From Eubacterium sp. (lineage in GTDB: Bacteria; Bacillota; Clostridia; Lachnospirales; Lachnospiraceae), in contig JAFZRN010000025.1 of NCBI GenBank assembly GCA_017619835.1, forward strand, positions 119,657-183,656: a DNA stretch of 64,000 nucleotides. The letters are read 5' to 3'. The position numbers were made by a program, and so were the translations under genes. The notes under the pieces are model-generated. The model ran no database searches and was not told the origin of the DNA. It worked only from the letters and a program-made list of their open reading frames with translations. Positions 40,508 to 48,549 of the stretch are shown in pieces; the stretch's first letter is position 1; every line of letters starts with the position of its first letter.

Positions 40508-41011
40508 ATGAACGATTATCTGCGTATCGGAATATTTTCTTCCCCTCACGGCGTGCGGGGAGAGATAAGCATATATCCCACAACTGACGATGTGAGCCGT
40601 TTCAGCGACCTTGATACGGTATTCGTGGATATGAAGGGTGAGATGAAGCCCTTTAAGGTAACGGGCTGTAAATATAAGAAGAATATGCCCGTTCTCAAGT
40701 TTGAAGGGATAGATAATATAAATGACATCGAAGGCTATCGCGGTCTTGATCTTTATATAGATAAGGAACATGCAATTCCCCTCGAGGAGGGCGAGTTTTA
40801 TCTGGCCGATGTCATTGGTTTTGATGTGGTTTCAGAGGGTGAGGTCATCGGTACCTTGGAAGATTACTTCGAAAATGCCGCCGACCAGACCATTTTCATT
40901 GTAAAATGTACTGATGGTACCACGAAGTATATCCCCGATGTCGAGGAGTTCATCGATTCGGTGGATATGGATGAAAAAAAAATGTATGTGAATCTGATAA
41001 AGGGGATGTAG
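40508..41011 (+). CDS. rimM: ribosome maturation factor RimM
   Basis: 167 residues from ATG 40508, with GTGAGAGAG as ribosome site. A GTG at 40496 in the same frame would use that site as coding sequence, so it is less likely. N-terminal barrel: YLRIGIFSSPHGVRGEISI. C-terminal PRC-barrel: FYLADVIGFDVVSEGEVIG, and the FIVKCTDGTTKYIPDVEEFI region. RimM binds S19 and helps mature the 30S head. Two bases separate it from trmD. Confidence 0.94.
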   Translation: MNDYLRIGIFSSPHGVRGEISIYPTTDDVSRFSDLDTVFVDMKGEMKPFKVTGCKYKKNMPVLKFEGIDNINDIEGYRGLDLYIDKEHAIPLEEGEFYLADVIGFDVVSEGEVIGTLEDYFENAADQTIFIVKCTDGTTKYIPDVEEFIDSVDMDEKKMYVNLIKGM

Positions 41012-41013
41012 AT

Positions 41014-41715
41014 TTGAATTATCATGTCATGACTCTTTTTCCCGAGATGGTTAATGAGACCTTAAGTCACAGCATCACGGGAAGGGCTCTCGACAACGGA
41101 ATAATCACTCTGAATGCCGTGGATATCAGAGACTATGCACAGAACAGATATAAGCATGTGGATGACTATATCTACGGAGGCGGCTCGGGTATGCTTATCC
41201 AGGCCGAACCCGTATGGCTCTGTTATCAGGATCTTATCAAAAAGACAGGCTCCAAACGGCCGAGAGTACTCTATATGTCTCCCCAGGGAAGGACTTTTAA
41301 CCAGTCAATGGCTCAGGCGCTTTCCCATAATGAGGATATAATCTTTTTGTGCGGTCATTATGAAGGTATAGATGAAAGGGCGATAGAGCTTATCAATCCT
41401 GTTCATGTGTCGCTGGGTGATTATGTCCTTACCGGCGGTGAGCTTGCTGCTATAGTCATGATGGATGCCATAACCCGTCTTATACCTGGTGCCCTGGGAA
41501 GTGATGACAGTGCTACCTATGAATCCTTCTATGACGGGCTTCTGGAATATCCCCAGTATACAAGGCCGCCGGTTTATGAGGGCCTTGAGGTTCCCGAGGT
41601 TCTGCTTTCAGGTAATCATAAGCTGATAGAGGAGTGGAGGAAGGAAAAATCCATTGAAAGAACTAAGGACCGCCGTCCCGATATGTACGAAAAGTATATG
41701 AAAAAAGGCATTTAA
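41014..41715 (+). CDS. trmD: tRNA (guanine-37-N1)-methyltransferase TrmD
   Basis: 233 residues starting at TTG 41014 behind AGGGGATG. This SPOUT methyltransferase makes m1G37 in tRNAs reading CNN-type codons and prevents +1 frameshifting. Key motifs: VMTLFPEM, the DDYIYGGGSGMLIQAEPV loop, the CGHYEGIDERAIE knot and SLGDYVLTGGELAAIVMMDA. In most bacteria rplS follows trmD; here a lipoprotein gene with its own promoter follows instead. Confidence 0.96.
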   Translation: MNYHVMTLFPEMVNETLSHSITGRALDNGIITLNAVDIRDYAQNRYKHVDDYIYGGGSGMLIQAEPVWLCYQDLIKKTGSKRPRVLYMSPQGRTFNQSMAQALSHNEDIIFLCGHYEGIDERAIELINPVHVSLGDYVLTGGELAAIVMMDAITRLIPGALGSDDSATYESFYDGLLEYPQYTRPPVYEGLEVPEVLLSGNHKLIEEWRKEKSIERTKDRRPDMYEKYMKKGI

Positions 41716-41722
41716 AGCAGGG

Positions 41723-41751
41723 TTCACATTTTCACGATTTTGTGGTAAAAT
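41723..41751 (+). promoter_or_regulatory. promoter of the small lipoprotein gene
   Basis: TTCACA (41723-41728), 17 bp, TAAAAT (41746-41751) with an extended TGG ahead of the -10. Confidence 0.55.
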
Positions 41752-41790
41752 ATCTGAGGTGTGATTAATTTTTCAGAATGGAGACTAACT

Positions 41791-42366
41791 ATGAAGAAGA
41801 GATTATTAGCGCTTATCCTTTCGACAGCTCTTGTTTTATCATTTACGGGTTGCGGTAAGGAAGAAAAGAAGACAGCTCTTGAGATTCAGACAGGAGCTAC
41901 CGTACAGGAGGAGCTTGTACAGCTTGTTAATTCCGATCTTCCGTCTATTGCAGATAACAGAGACAAGGCAGTCAGCGTATACAATGCGTACTTTAAGGAT
42001 GGTGCGGAGCTTGATTCGGAAACCTGGAAGAAACAGCTTCAGGATGAGGCACTTGCTTCATATGATGCATATCTTGCAGATCTCGACAAGCTGATATATA
42101 ACAATTCGGAGGTTGTAAACCTTAAGAGCCTCTTTGCCAAGTCGGCAAATTCTCAGAGAGATGCCATCGACTACGTTATCCAGGCGATAGACGAAGTTGA
42201 TACAGCAAAGCTTGATCAGGCTCAGCAGTCGATCAAAGACTCCAAGACCTATATGTCAATGTATGAGGATGAACTTAAGAGTCTTTGCGATAAGTATGGT
42301 GTTACAATAGAAGGTAAGTTCCAGTACGGCACTTCTACGGATGCTTCCGGAACTGATTCTGAATAG
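41791..42366 (+). CDS. small lipoprotein of unknown function
   Basis: 191 residues from ATG 41791 (ribosome site GGAGACT). An in-frame ATG at 41761 would place ten hydrophilic residues before the signal peptide and is less likely. The signal peptide MKKRLLALILSTALVLSFTG ends at a lipobox Cys (FTGCGKEEKK). The mature part is almost wholly alpha-helical, with regular heptads and few hydrophobics, suggesting a helical bundle or coiled coil. No family was recognised. It ends with a strong terminator, so it is a single-gene unit. Confidence 0.75.
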   Translation: MKKRLLALILSTALVLSFTGCGKEEKKTALEIQTGATVQEELVQLVNSDLPSIADNRDKAVSVYNAYFKDGAELDSETWKKQLQDEALASYDAYLADLDKLIYNNSEVVNLKSLFAKSANSQRDAIDYVIQAIDEVDTAKLDQAQQSIKDSKTYMSMYEDELKSLCDKYGVTIEGKFQYGTSTDASGTDSE

Positions 42367-42372
42367 ACTACT

Positions 42373-42405
42373 AAAACGAGCCTGAACAATATAAGGCTCG
42401 TTTTT
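42373..42405 (+). terminator. terminator of the small lipoprotein gene
   Basis: AAAACGAGCCT / AGGCTCGTTTT, an 11-bp perfect stem with a 10-nt loop, then TTTTTGTGTTTTTTT. Confidence 0.9.
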
Positions 42406-42437
42406 GTGTTTTTTTATAAACTTAGGGAGGTTATACA

Positions 42438-43124
42438 ATGAGTGATATCAAGATTCTTGTAGTTGATGATGAAGAGAGAATGAGAAAGCTGATGAAGGAC
42501 TTTCTCGCTAAGAAGGGTTATATCGTAATGGAAGCCGCAAATGGGGAAGAAGCCTTTAAGGTTTTTACGGCTAACAACGACATTTCCCTTATCATCATGG
42601 ATGTAATGATGCCGAAAATGGATGGCTACGAGACAAGCGAAGAAATCAGGAAGCTTTCAAATGTTCCAATTATCATGGTTACTGCAAAGACCAGTGAAAA
42701 GGATGAGCTGAGAGGCTTCTCCATCGGAGTTGACGAATATATAACCAAGCCATTTAATCCCAGCATACTTGTTGCAAGAGTTGAGGCTGTTCTTCGTCGT
42801 ACCAATTCCGAGACAGAGGAAAATGTGCTCGAAGCCGGCGGCATTGTTCTGGATAAGAATGCTCATACAGTTACACTTGATGGTGAGTTTGTTGAACTTT
42901 CATTTAAAGAGTTCGAGCTTCTTGAGTACTTTATGGTCAATCAGGGAAGAGCTCTTTCAAGAGAGAACATCCTTAACCGTGTTTGGAATTATGATTATTA
43001 CGGTGATGCAAGAACTATCGATACCCATGTCAAGAAGCTTCGTGCAAAGCTTGGCGAGAAGGGTAAATATATCAATACCATCTGGGCAGTAGGATATAAG
43101 TTTGAGGTAAAAGAAGACGAGTAA
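42438..43124 (+). CDS. OmpR/PhoB-family response regulator
   Basis: 228 residues. Receiver domain: ILVVDDEERMRK acidic pair, phospho-acceptor Asp55 in LIIMDVMMPKMDG, and conserved Lys in YITKPFNP. The C-terminal winged helix (ELSFKEFELLEYFMVNQGRA, DARTIDTHVKKLRAKLGEKG, TIWAVGYKFE) binds DNA. The partner kinase starts 15 bp downstream. The target genes are unknown; the paralogous secreted proteins that follow are candidates by position only. The ribosome site is TTAGGGAGG. Confidence 0.94.
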   Translation: MSDIKILVVDDEERMRKLMKDFLAKKGYIVMEAANGEEAFKVFTANNDISLIIMDVMMPKMDGYETSEEIRKLSNVPIIMVTAKTSEKDELRGFSIGVDEYITKPFNPSILVARVEAVLRRTNSETEENVLEAGGIVLDKNAHTVTLDGEFVELSFKEFELLEYFMVNQGRALSRENILNRVWNYDYYGDARTIDTHVKKLRAKLGEKGKYINTIWAVGYKFEVKEDE

Positions 43125-43139
43125 TCCGGGGATATAAAT

Positions 43140-44645
43140 ATGCTTAGAATATCTCATTCCATAAGATTAAAAATATCTGTAATTGTTTTATTTTCGACTT
43201 TCCTCACAATCCTTATCTCCTGGTCGGTAAGTTCTCATTTTATCGAGCAGTTTTATGTGACTCATACCAAGAATTCACTTGTTTCGACTTACGAATCCTG
43301 CAATGAATTCTTCAATGATGTAGAGAATGTCAGGAATCTGAAGCGTGATAAGATTGTGAGCCTTTATGGTTATATAGAGAACCCTGCAAGCGCGTCAATC
43401 TATGTTATCGATCCTCAGAATTTTAAGGTTTATTCTTCGGTCAAGCTGAACGATATCGCGACTCTTGCGATCCAGTCACTTGTTGAAGATTATGATGTTT
43501 CCAATTTCAAATATTCCGGGAAGAAATATAAGATTGTTAAAAATATTGTGTCTGCGACAGAGACCGAGAATAAAGTGGGCGGAAGCTACTATGACCTTGT
43601 GGGACTACTGGATAATAATTTTGTCATTATCCTACGTACCCCTCTTGAGCAGGTGACCGAGAGCAGTATATTTACCTCAAGGCTTTTCATGGTGACTTCG
43701 CTCAGTATGCTTATTGTTGAGCTTCTTATCGTTCTTTATATCTCAAATATGTTCTCGAGACCTATCATTGAAATGTCACGTATCGCCAAGCGTATGTCTG
43801 ATCTGGATTTCAGCGCAAGAGTTAATGTGATGAGTAATGATGAGATAGGTGATCTCGGTAAGAGTATGAATGATCTTTCAAGCAGACTTGAGGATTCTAT
43901 CAGAGATCTGAAGAGCGCTAACCTTGAACTCTCCAATGATATCCGAGAAAAAGAGCATATCGAGGAGATGAGGAGTGAATTCCTTTCGCATGTTTCCCAT
44001 GAGCTTAAGACTCCACTTGCGATCATCCAGGGTTATGCAGAAGGAATAAAGTCCGGTGTCGCAGATGATCCCGAGACAATGAACTATTATTGTGATGTTA
44101 TATCTGATGAAGCAGCGAAAATGAATTCGCTGGTTATGAAGCTTATAGATCTTAATCAGCTTGAAACCGGAAATGATCTTTCAATCGAGCATTTCGATGT
44201 TACAAAGCTTATTGATGAGACCATCAAGAATTCTTCGATACTTCTTCAGGATAAGAAAGCTGAGATCGAGTTCAATGAAGATAAGGCAGTATTGGTGTGG
44301 GCCGATACATTTATGATAGAAGAGGTCATCACCAATTATCTTTCGAACGCGATCCATTATGTATCGGATAACGGTAAGATCAAGGTATGGTATGACTTTA
44401 AGAAGGATACCGTCCGCGTTAATGTTTATAACGACGGCCAGCAGATATCAGATGATGATCTGGATAAGCTCTTTATCAAGTTCTATAAGTCGGATCCGGC
44501 CAGAACTCGGGACTACGGAGGCTCCGGAATCGGTCTTTCCATCGTTGCCGCGATCATGAATGCACATGATAAGGATTTCGGCGTTTACAATACCGATACA
44601 GGTGTCGTTTTCTACTTTGAACTCGACACGCACTCAGAAGTTTAA
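43140..44645 (+). CDS. sensor histidine kinase (BaeS/VanS-like layout)
   Basis: 501 residues. Membrane helix 1 (about 9-30), extracytoplasmic sensing domain (about 31-175, dCache/PAS-like pattern VSIYVIDPQNFKVY-type strands), helix 2 (about 183-203), HAMP (SRPIIEMSRIAKRMSDLDFS), HisKA with phospho-His near 287 in SHVSHELKTPLAIIQGY, and a GHKL ATPase (NYLSNAIHYVSDNGKIKVW; DYGGSGIGLSIVAAIM). It phosphorylates the regulator encoded just upstream. The stop codon abuts a family A palindrome. The signal it detects is unknown. Confidence 0.93.
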   Translation: MLRISHSIRLKISVIVLFSTFLTILISWSVSSHFIEQFYVTHTKNSLVSTYESCNEFFNDVENVRNLKRDKIVSLYGYIENPASASIYVIDPQNFKVYSSVKLNDIATLAIQSLVEDYDVSNFKYSGKKYKIVKNIVSATETENKVGGSYYDLVGLLDNNFVIILRTPLEQVTESSIFTSRLFMVTSLSMLIVELLIVLYISNMFSRPIIEMSRIAKRMSDLDFSARVNVMSNDEIGDLGKSMNDLSSRLEDSIRDLKSANLELSNDIREKEHIEEMRSEFLSHVSHELKTPLAIIQGYAEGIKSGVADDPETMNYYCDVISDEAAKMNSLVMKLIDLNQLETGNDLSIEHFDVTKLIDETIKNSSILLQDKKAEIEFNEDKAVLVWADTFMIEEVITNYLSNAIHYVSDNGKIKVWYDFKKDTVRVNVYNDGQQISDDDLDKLFIKFYKSDPARTRDYGGSGIGLSIVAAIMNAHDKDFGVYNTDTGVVFYFELDTHSEV

Positions 44646-44678
44646 ATGTGACAAACAGTTCAGATCTGTTTGTCACAT
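44646..44678. repeat. dispersed 33-bp palindrome family A, copy 3
   Basis: Identical over all 33 bp to the copy at 35853-35885. It begins immediately after the kinase stop codon. Its right arm holds the TTGTCA that serves as candidate -35 for the next promoter. Confidence 0.92.
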
Positions 44679-44698
44679 TATAGGTTTAGGAGTATAAT
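44670..44698 (+). promoter_or_regulatory. promoter for the tandem secreted-protein genes, -35 inside the repeat
   Basis: TTGTCA (44670-44675, in the family A palindrome), 17 bp, TATAAT (44693-44698). Confidence 0.5.
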
Positions 44699-44750
44699 AA
44701 GGGGTAGGTAGTTTGTTAACTTTTTAATATCAAATTGGAGGGTGAGAGAG

Positions 44751-45689
44751 ATGAAGAAAGTTAAAAGATTATTTGCAATTCTACTGGCACTTGCAATTGC
44801 TATATCCGTAAATGTGCCGCTTAGTTCAGAGGCAAAGACATATCATTACTGGAATGCCACAAAGTCCGTATCCTATAATTATATTGACGGAAAATGGGTA
44901 AAGTCTTGGGAATCCAAAGCTAAGTATGACAAAAAGGGTCGATATATAGGTGGTACCGATACCAATTATAACTATGATATGGATACAAAAAAGAATGAAA
45001 AGGGTGGCAAAAATAAATACGTTTATAAGCTTGACAGTGATGGTTTTACAAAGAAAGCACTATATTACTATAATGGAAAGCTTTCGGGTTATACTACATA
45101 CAAGCGTAATTCAAATGGCTATATAACTAAGATAAAAGAATATGATTCAAAGAAGAAGCTTATGAGTACTACAACATATAAATATAACAGCCATGATGAT
45201 GTAACCAAACAGACAACCAAGTATACCAATAAGAATCAGAAAACCGATACTACAAAATATAAATATACATATAAGAACAATACTAAAGTAAAGGAAGTTT
45301 CCACAACTTCAAGTGGTGGAAAAAGCACAACAGAATATACTAAAAAGGGCTTAATTAAGAAATCATCTTCAAAATACAGCTGGGGCGGCTGGACTACAAC
45401 ATATGACAAATACGGTCGTATGGAAAAGGAAGTATGGGATAATTCATCTGAAAAAACAGTAACAACCTATAAATATAAGAATAAAAAGGATTATAACTGT
45501 TCAGAAAGAAAGGTTGTCAGAACAGATAAGGAAACAGGTGAAAAAACTACCGAAACAGTTAAGATGAAGTATAAGTCTAAAAAGGATAAGCACGGTAATA
45601 TAACTGAATATATTACATATGAAAACGGAAAGCCGGCTACTAAAATGGTTTATTCCGGATATAAGAAGTTTTCATATGAATCAGATTAA
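44751..45689 (+). CDS. secreted Lys/Tyr/Thr-rich repeat protein 1 (YD-repeat-like)
   Basis: 312 residues from ATG 44751, with GGAGGGTGAGAG as ribosome site. A GTG at 44742 in frame would overlap that site. The signal peptide KRLFAILLALAIAISVNVPL ends near SSEAKT. The mature part is a series of about 20-residue strands with YDKKGRYIGG, SDGFTKKALYYYNGKLSGYT, TTYKYNSHDDVTKQTTKY and TTYDKYGRMEKEV, which recall the strand-turn units of YD/RHS repeats or MORN-like sheets. It is rich in Lys, Tyr and Thr and poor in hydrophobics. No family is claimed. It is a paralogue of the next gene. Base composition is AT-rich compared with the flanks. Confidence 0.75.
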   Translation: MKKVKRLFAILLALAIAISVNVPLSSEAKTYHYWNATKSVSYNYIDGKWVKSWESKAKYDKKGRYIGGTDTNYNYDMDTKKNEKGGKNKYVYKLDSDGFTKKALYYYNGKLSGYTTYKRNSNGYITKIKEYDSKKKLMSTTTYKYNSHDDVTKQTTKYTNKNQKTDTTKYKYTYKNNTKVKEVSTTSSGGKSTTEYTKKGLIKKSSSKYSWGGWTTTYDKYGRMEKEVWDNSSEKTVTTYKYKNKKDYNCSERKVVRTDKETGEKTTETVKMKYKSKKDKHGNITEYITYENGKPATKMVYSGYKKFSYESD

Positions 45690-45725
45690 TTATCAGACTA
45701 TATAATGTTTAAAGGAGGGTGCACC

Positions 45726-46655
45726 ATGAAAAGAATAAGAAGAGTATTGGCTGTAGTATTGGCGCTGGCGATAGCATTTTCAATCAATATACCTTTACAG
45801 TCCCAGGCTAAGACAAAATATTATTGGGAGTATGAAACCAATAAACATTATTTTATTTTAGATGGAAAATGGTTTCAAGATTATGAATTCAATCAGAAAT
45901 TTGACAAAAATGGACTTCCCAAATATCAAACCAGTATTTCATACTTAAAGGATTATGAAAATGATAAAATTTCAAGATATGAAGAAAAAACGGTATTTAA
46001 GTATGATAAAAAAGAAAATATGATCCAGAGTAAGTATTATGATGACGGAGTTCTGAGCAGCTATACTAAGTATACGTATGATTCAAATGGCTTATGTACT
46101 AAAGAAAAAGTATATGATGCAAATAAAAAGCTTGTAAGTACTACTACATATAAACGTGACAGTCATGAAAACCTGACCAAGCAGACTACAAAATATACTG
46201 ATAAGAAAAAGGCCACGGTAACCATAAAGATATCAAACACCTATAAAAAGGGAAAGCTTGTTAAATATGTTTCCGCGAGCAGTGATGGCTATACATGTAC
46301 CTGTACGTTCTATTCGAATGGTAATGACAAGAAGTATGTTTATGAAGGCGATGGCTACAAATCAACAACAAACTATGATAAGTATGGTCGTGAAACAAAA
46401 TATGTAAGTGAAGACGAGTATTTTAATCTTGTTGAAACATATAAATATAAAAATAAAAAGGACAGGAATCCTTCCGAAATAAAAAGAACTCACACGATCA
46501 AAGAATCAAACGATGTGACTGTCGAAAATATAAAGAGAACCTATGAATCCAAAAAAGATAAGAATGGTAACTTACTTGAATGGATAGTTTATGAAAACGG
46601 AGAACCATATTCAAAGGAAGAATACTCCGGATATAAAAAGTTCAAGGCTAATTAG
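45726..46655 (+). CDS. secreted Lys/Tyr/Thr-rich repeat protein 2 (paralogue)
   Basis: 309 residues from ATG 45726 behind AAAGGAGGG; an in-frame ATG at 45705 would encode the ribosome site. The signal peptide RRVLAVVLALAIAFSINIPL ends near QSQAKT, nearly the same as in the gene upstream. Shared segments include KLVSTTTYKRDSHENLTKQT, YDKYGRETKYVSE, YKYKNKKDRNPSE and the shared ending EEYSGYKKF. Order and length match throughout, so this is a tandem duplication followed by divergence. The C-terminal YSGYKKF is conserved in both and may be functional. A role at the cell surface is an inference from the signal peptide. Confidence 0.75.
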   Translation: MKRIRRVLAVVLALAIAFSINIPLQSQAKTKYYWEYETNKHYFILDGKWFQDYEFNQKFDKNGLPKYQTSISYLKDYENDKISRYEEKTVFKYDKKENMIQSKYYDDGVLSSYTKYTYDSNGLCTKEKVYDANKKLVSTTTYKRDSHENLTKQTTKYTDKKKATVTIKISNTYKKGKLVKYVSASSDGYTCTCTFYSNGNDKKYVYEGDGYKSTTNYDKYGRETKYVSEDEYFNLVETYKYKNKKDRNPSEIKRTHTIKESNDVTVENIKRTYESKKDKNGNLLEWIVYENGEPYSKEEYSGYKKFKAN

Positions 46656-46670
46656 GTCTCATCTAATTAG
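46648..46670. repeat. two CTAATTAG palindromes flanking the stop codon
   Basis: CTAATTAG at 46648-46655 (contains the TAG stop) and again at 46663-46670, ending one base before a consensus -35. The two copies can also pair with each other as a hairpin with a 7-nt loop. This is either a weak terminator or an operator for the next promoter. Confidence 0.45.
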
Positions 46671-46699
46671 TTGACAACTATGAATAATGGAATTATATT
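46671..46699 (+). promoter_or_regulatory. promoter of the DUF6465 gene
   Basis: Perfect TTGACA (46671-46676), 17 bp, TATATT (46694-46699). Confidence 0.7.
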
Positions 46700-46748
46700 A
46701 TTAGACATAGAAGGTATTGTTGTTTAACTGTATATGGAGGGTATAAAA

Positions 46749-46967
46749 TTGAAGACTAATGTTTATATTGAGTTCTACGGAGAACAGATCAATCAGGCAG
46801 ATGTCATCAAGGATGCCGAGAAGATCTGGAAGGATGCAGGCAACAAACCTGCAAATTTAAAAAAGCTTGAGGTTTATATCAAACCGGAAGATGACCGTGT
46901 ATACTACGTATTTAACGGAGATATAACAGGATCATTTCCGATTATAAATACTCAGAACGATTTTTAA
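46749..46967 (+). CDS. DUF6465-family small protein
   Basis: 72 residues. I choose TTG 46749 because the GGAGGG ribosome site (46736-46741) lies 7 bp before it. An ATG at 46734 would itself overlap that site. The translated product then begins MKTNVYIEFYGEQI, and continues KKLEVYIKPEDDRVYYVFNG, which matches the pattern of DUF6465 proteins of Clostridia; the family name is from memory of that pattern. It is small, soluble and probably alpha/beta, with no known function. A strong terminator follows, so it is transcribed alone. Confidence 0.7.
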   Translation: MKTNVYIEFYGEQINQADVIKDAEKIWKDAGNKPANLKKLEVYIKPEDDRVYYVFNGDITGSFPIINTQNDF

Positions 46968-46976
46968 ATTAAACGT

Positions 46977-47008
46977 AAAAGCATCCGGTCCCGAACCGGA
47001 TGCTTTTT
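46977..47008 (+). terminator. terminator of the DUF6465 gene
   Basis: AAAAGCATCCGGT / ACCGGATGCTTTT perfect stem with a 5-nt loop and T-run. Confidence 0.92.
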
Positions 47009-47018
47009 CAAGTAAAAT

Positions 47019-47065
47019 GTGAATAAATTGTGTATGGGGTCAGACCCCGGACACAGATTTTTCAC
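47019..47065. repeat. dispersed 47-bp palindrome family B, copy 3 (inverted)
   Basis: GTGAA and TTCAC ends with the core GGGGTCAGACCCC. Read on the minus strand, TGTGTCC and the GGGGTCTGACCCC core match copy 2 at 15274-15320, and the total length (47 bp) is the same. The outer stem is interrupted. It lies between a terminator and hisH. Confidence 0.82.
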
Positions 47066-47083
47066 GGATAACGAGGTTTGATT

Positions 47084-47701
47084 ATGATTTCAATTATCGA
47101 TTATGATGCAGGAAATATAAAGAGTGTCGAGAAGGCGCTGCAGTTTCTCGGTGAGGATGCGATTATAACGAGCGACAGGGATGTGATACTTGCTTCGGAT
47201 GCTGCGATCCTTCCGGGGGTAGGTGCCTTTGGTGATGCTATGGGCAGGATAAGAAGCCGCGGACTGGATAAGACAATTTACGAATTTGTAGATACCGGGA
47301 AGCCATTCCTGGGAATATGCCTGGGACTTCAGCTTATCTTTAAGGAGAGTGAGGAGAGCCCCGGAGTTACCGGACTTGGACTTCTGGATGGTAAGATCGT
47401 AAAGATACCGTCGGATTATCCCGATGGTACTTTCTTAAAAGTTCCTCAGATAGGCTGGAATGATATCGAGATCAATCCGAAGAGCCGTCTCTTTGCGGGG
47501 ATCGAAGGAAAGCCTTATGTATATTTTGTACATTCATATTATCTTAAAGCAGATAATCCCGAGGATGTTGCCGCTAGGACAACCTACGGCGTAACCATAG
47601 ATGCAGCTGTTGAAAGAGGAAATGTGATGGCCACTCAGTTCCATCCCGAGAAGAGCTCCGAGGTCGGCCTGACCATACTTAAGAATTTTATAAATCTATA
47701 A
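47084..47701 (+). CDS. hisH: imidazole glycerol phosphate synthase glutaminase subunit HisH
   Basis: 205 residues from ATG 47084 (ribosome site ACGAGG); a TTG at 47078 adds two residues. Triad type I glutamine amidotransferase: nucleophile Cys in [13 protein letters not shown], His-Glu in [13 protein letters not shown], oxyanion strand in [13 protein letters not shown]. It supplies ammonia from glutamine to HisF in histidine synthesis. hisF follows after 10 bp. No other his genes are near, so the pathway is split. Confidence 0.96.
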   Translation: MISIIDYDAGNIKSVEKALQFLGEDAIITSDRDVILASDAAILPGVGAFGDAMGRIRSRGLDKTIYEFVDTGKPFLGICLGLQLIFKESEESPGVTGLGLLDGKIVKIPSDYPDGTFLKVPQIGWNDIEINPKSRLFAGIEGKPYVYFVHSYYLKADNPEDVAARTTYGVTIDAAVERGNVMATQFHPEKSSEVGLTILKNFINL

Positions 47702-47711
47702 GGAAATAAAA

Positions 47712-48539
47712 ATGCATACTAAACGTATAATCCCGTGCCTGGATGTTAAAGACGGAAGGGTCGTAAAGGGAATCAATTTTGTTAATTTAATAGACGCCGG
47801 TGACCCGGTAGAATGTGGTAAGGCTTATGATAAGGCCGGAGCTGACGAGCTTGTATTTCTCGATATCACGGCCTCCTCCGATAAACGTGCAATCGTGACC
47901 GATATGGTTAGACGTGTTGCCGAGACGGTTTTTATTCCGTTCACAGTTGGCGGCGGCATAAGAACTATCGATGATTTCAAAGAAATCTTAAGAGAAGGTG
48001 CTGATAAGATAGCGGTTAATTCCGCTGCGATCGATAACCCAACGCTTATAAGTGAAGCTGCTGATAAGTTCGGAAGCCAGTGCGTTGTAGTTGCCATCGA
48101 TGCCAGAAGACGAAGAGTCGGAAAGGCCGCTGATCCTTCGCTTTCTTATGAGGAAAGCATTAAGATCAATGATGAATGGAAGCCAAGCGACGGCTGGACG
48201 GTTTATAAGCATGGCGGAAGGATCGATATGGGGCACGATGCGGTTGAGTGGGCGATAAAAGCAGCCGAACTCGGTGCCGGCGAGATACTTCTCACAAGTA
48301 TGGATGCCGACGGAACCAAGGCAGGCTATGATCTTGAGCTTACGAAAATGATTTCGGATAATGTCAGTATTCCTGTCATTGCTTCTGGCGGAGCCGGAAC
48401 TCTTCAGCATTTTGAAGAGGCATTTACAAAGGGAAATGCCGACGCAGCGCTTGCTGCATCTCTTTTCCATTTTAAGGAACTTGAAATAAAAGAAGTAAAG
48501 GAGTACCTCAGAGAGCAGGGTATTTCTGTAAGGTTATAG
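47712..48539 (+). CDS. hisF: imidazole glycerol phosphate synthase cyclase subunit HisF, with an insertion
   Basis: 275 residues; most HisF have 250-260. Catalytic Asp11 in [14 protein letters not shown] and Asp near 129 in [10 protein letters not shown] are present, as are the phosphate-binding VGGGIRT and ASGGAGT motifs. Between DARRR and [10 protein letters not shown] there are about 20 extra residues ([20 protein letters not shown] and onward) where the family normally has a short loop. The insertion sits in the strand 5-helix 5 region near the HisH interface side of the barrel. It makes IGP and AICAR from PRFAR and ammonia, with HisH. Confidence 0.95.
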   Translation: MHTKRIIPCLDVKDGRVVKGINFVNLIDAGDPVECGKAYDKAGADELVFLDITASSDKRAIVTDMVRRVAETVFIPFTVGGGIRTIDDFKEILREGADKIAVNSAAIDNPTLISEAADKFGSQCVVVAIDARRRRVGKAADPSLSYEESIKINDEWKPSDGWTVYKHGGRIDMGHDAVEWAIKAAELGAGEILLTSMDADGTKAGYDLELTKMISDNVSIPVIASGGAGTLQHFEEAFTKGNADAALAASLFHFKELEIKEVKEYLREQGISVRL

Positions 48540-48549
48540 GTAGTTTGAA

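Noticed and set aside
47988-48470. Minus-strand frame opposite hisF
   Set aside because: Overlaps a complete catalytic hisF gene; no ribosome site or family features.
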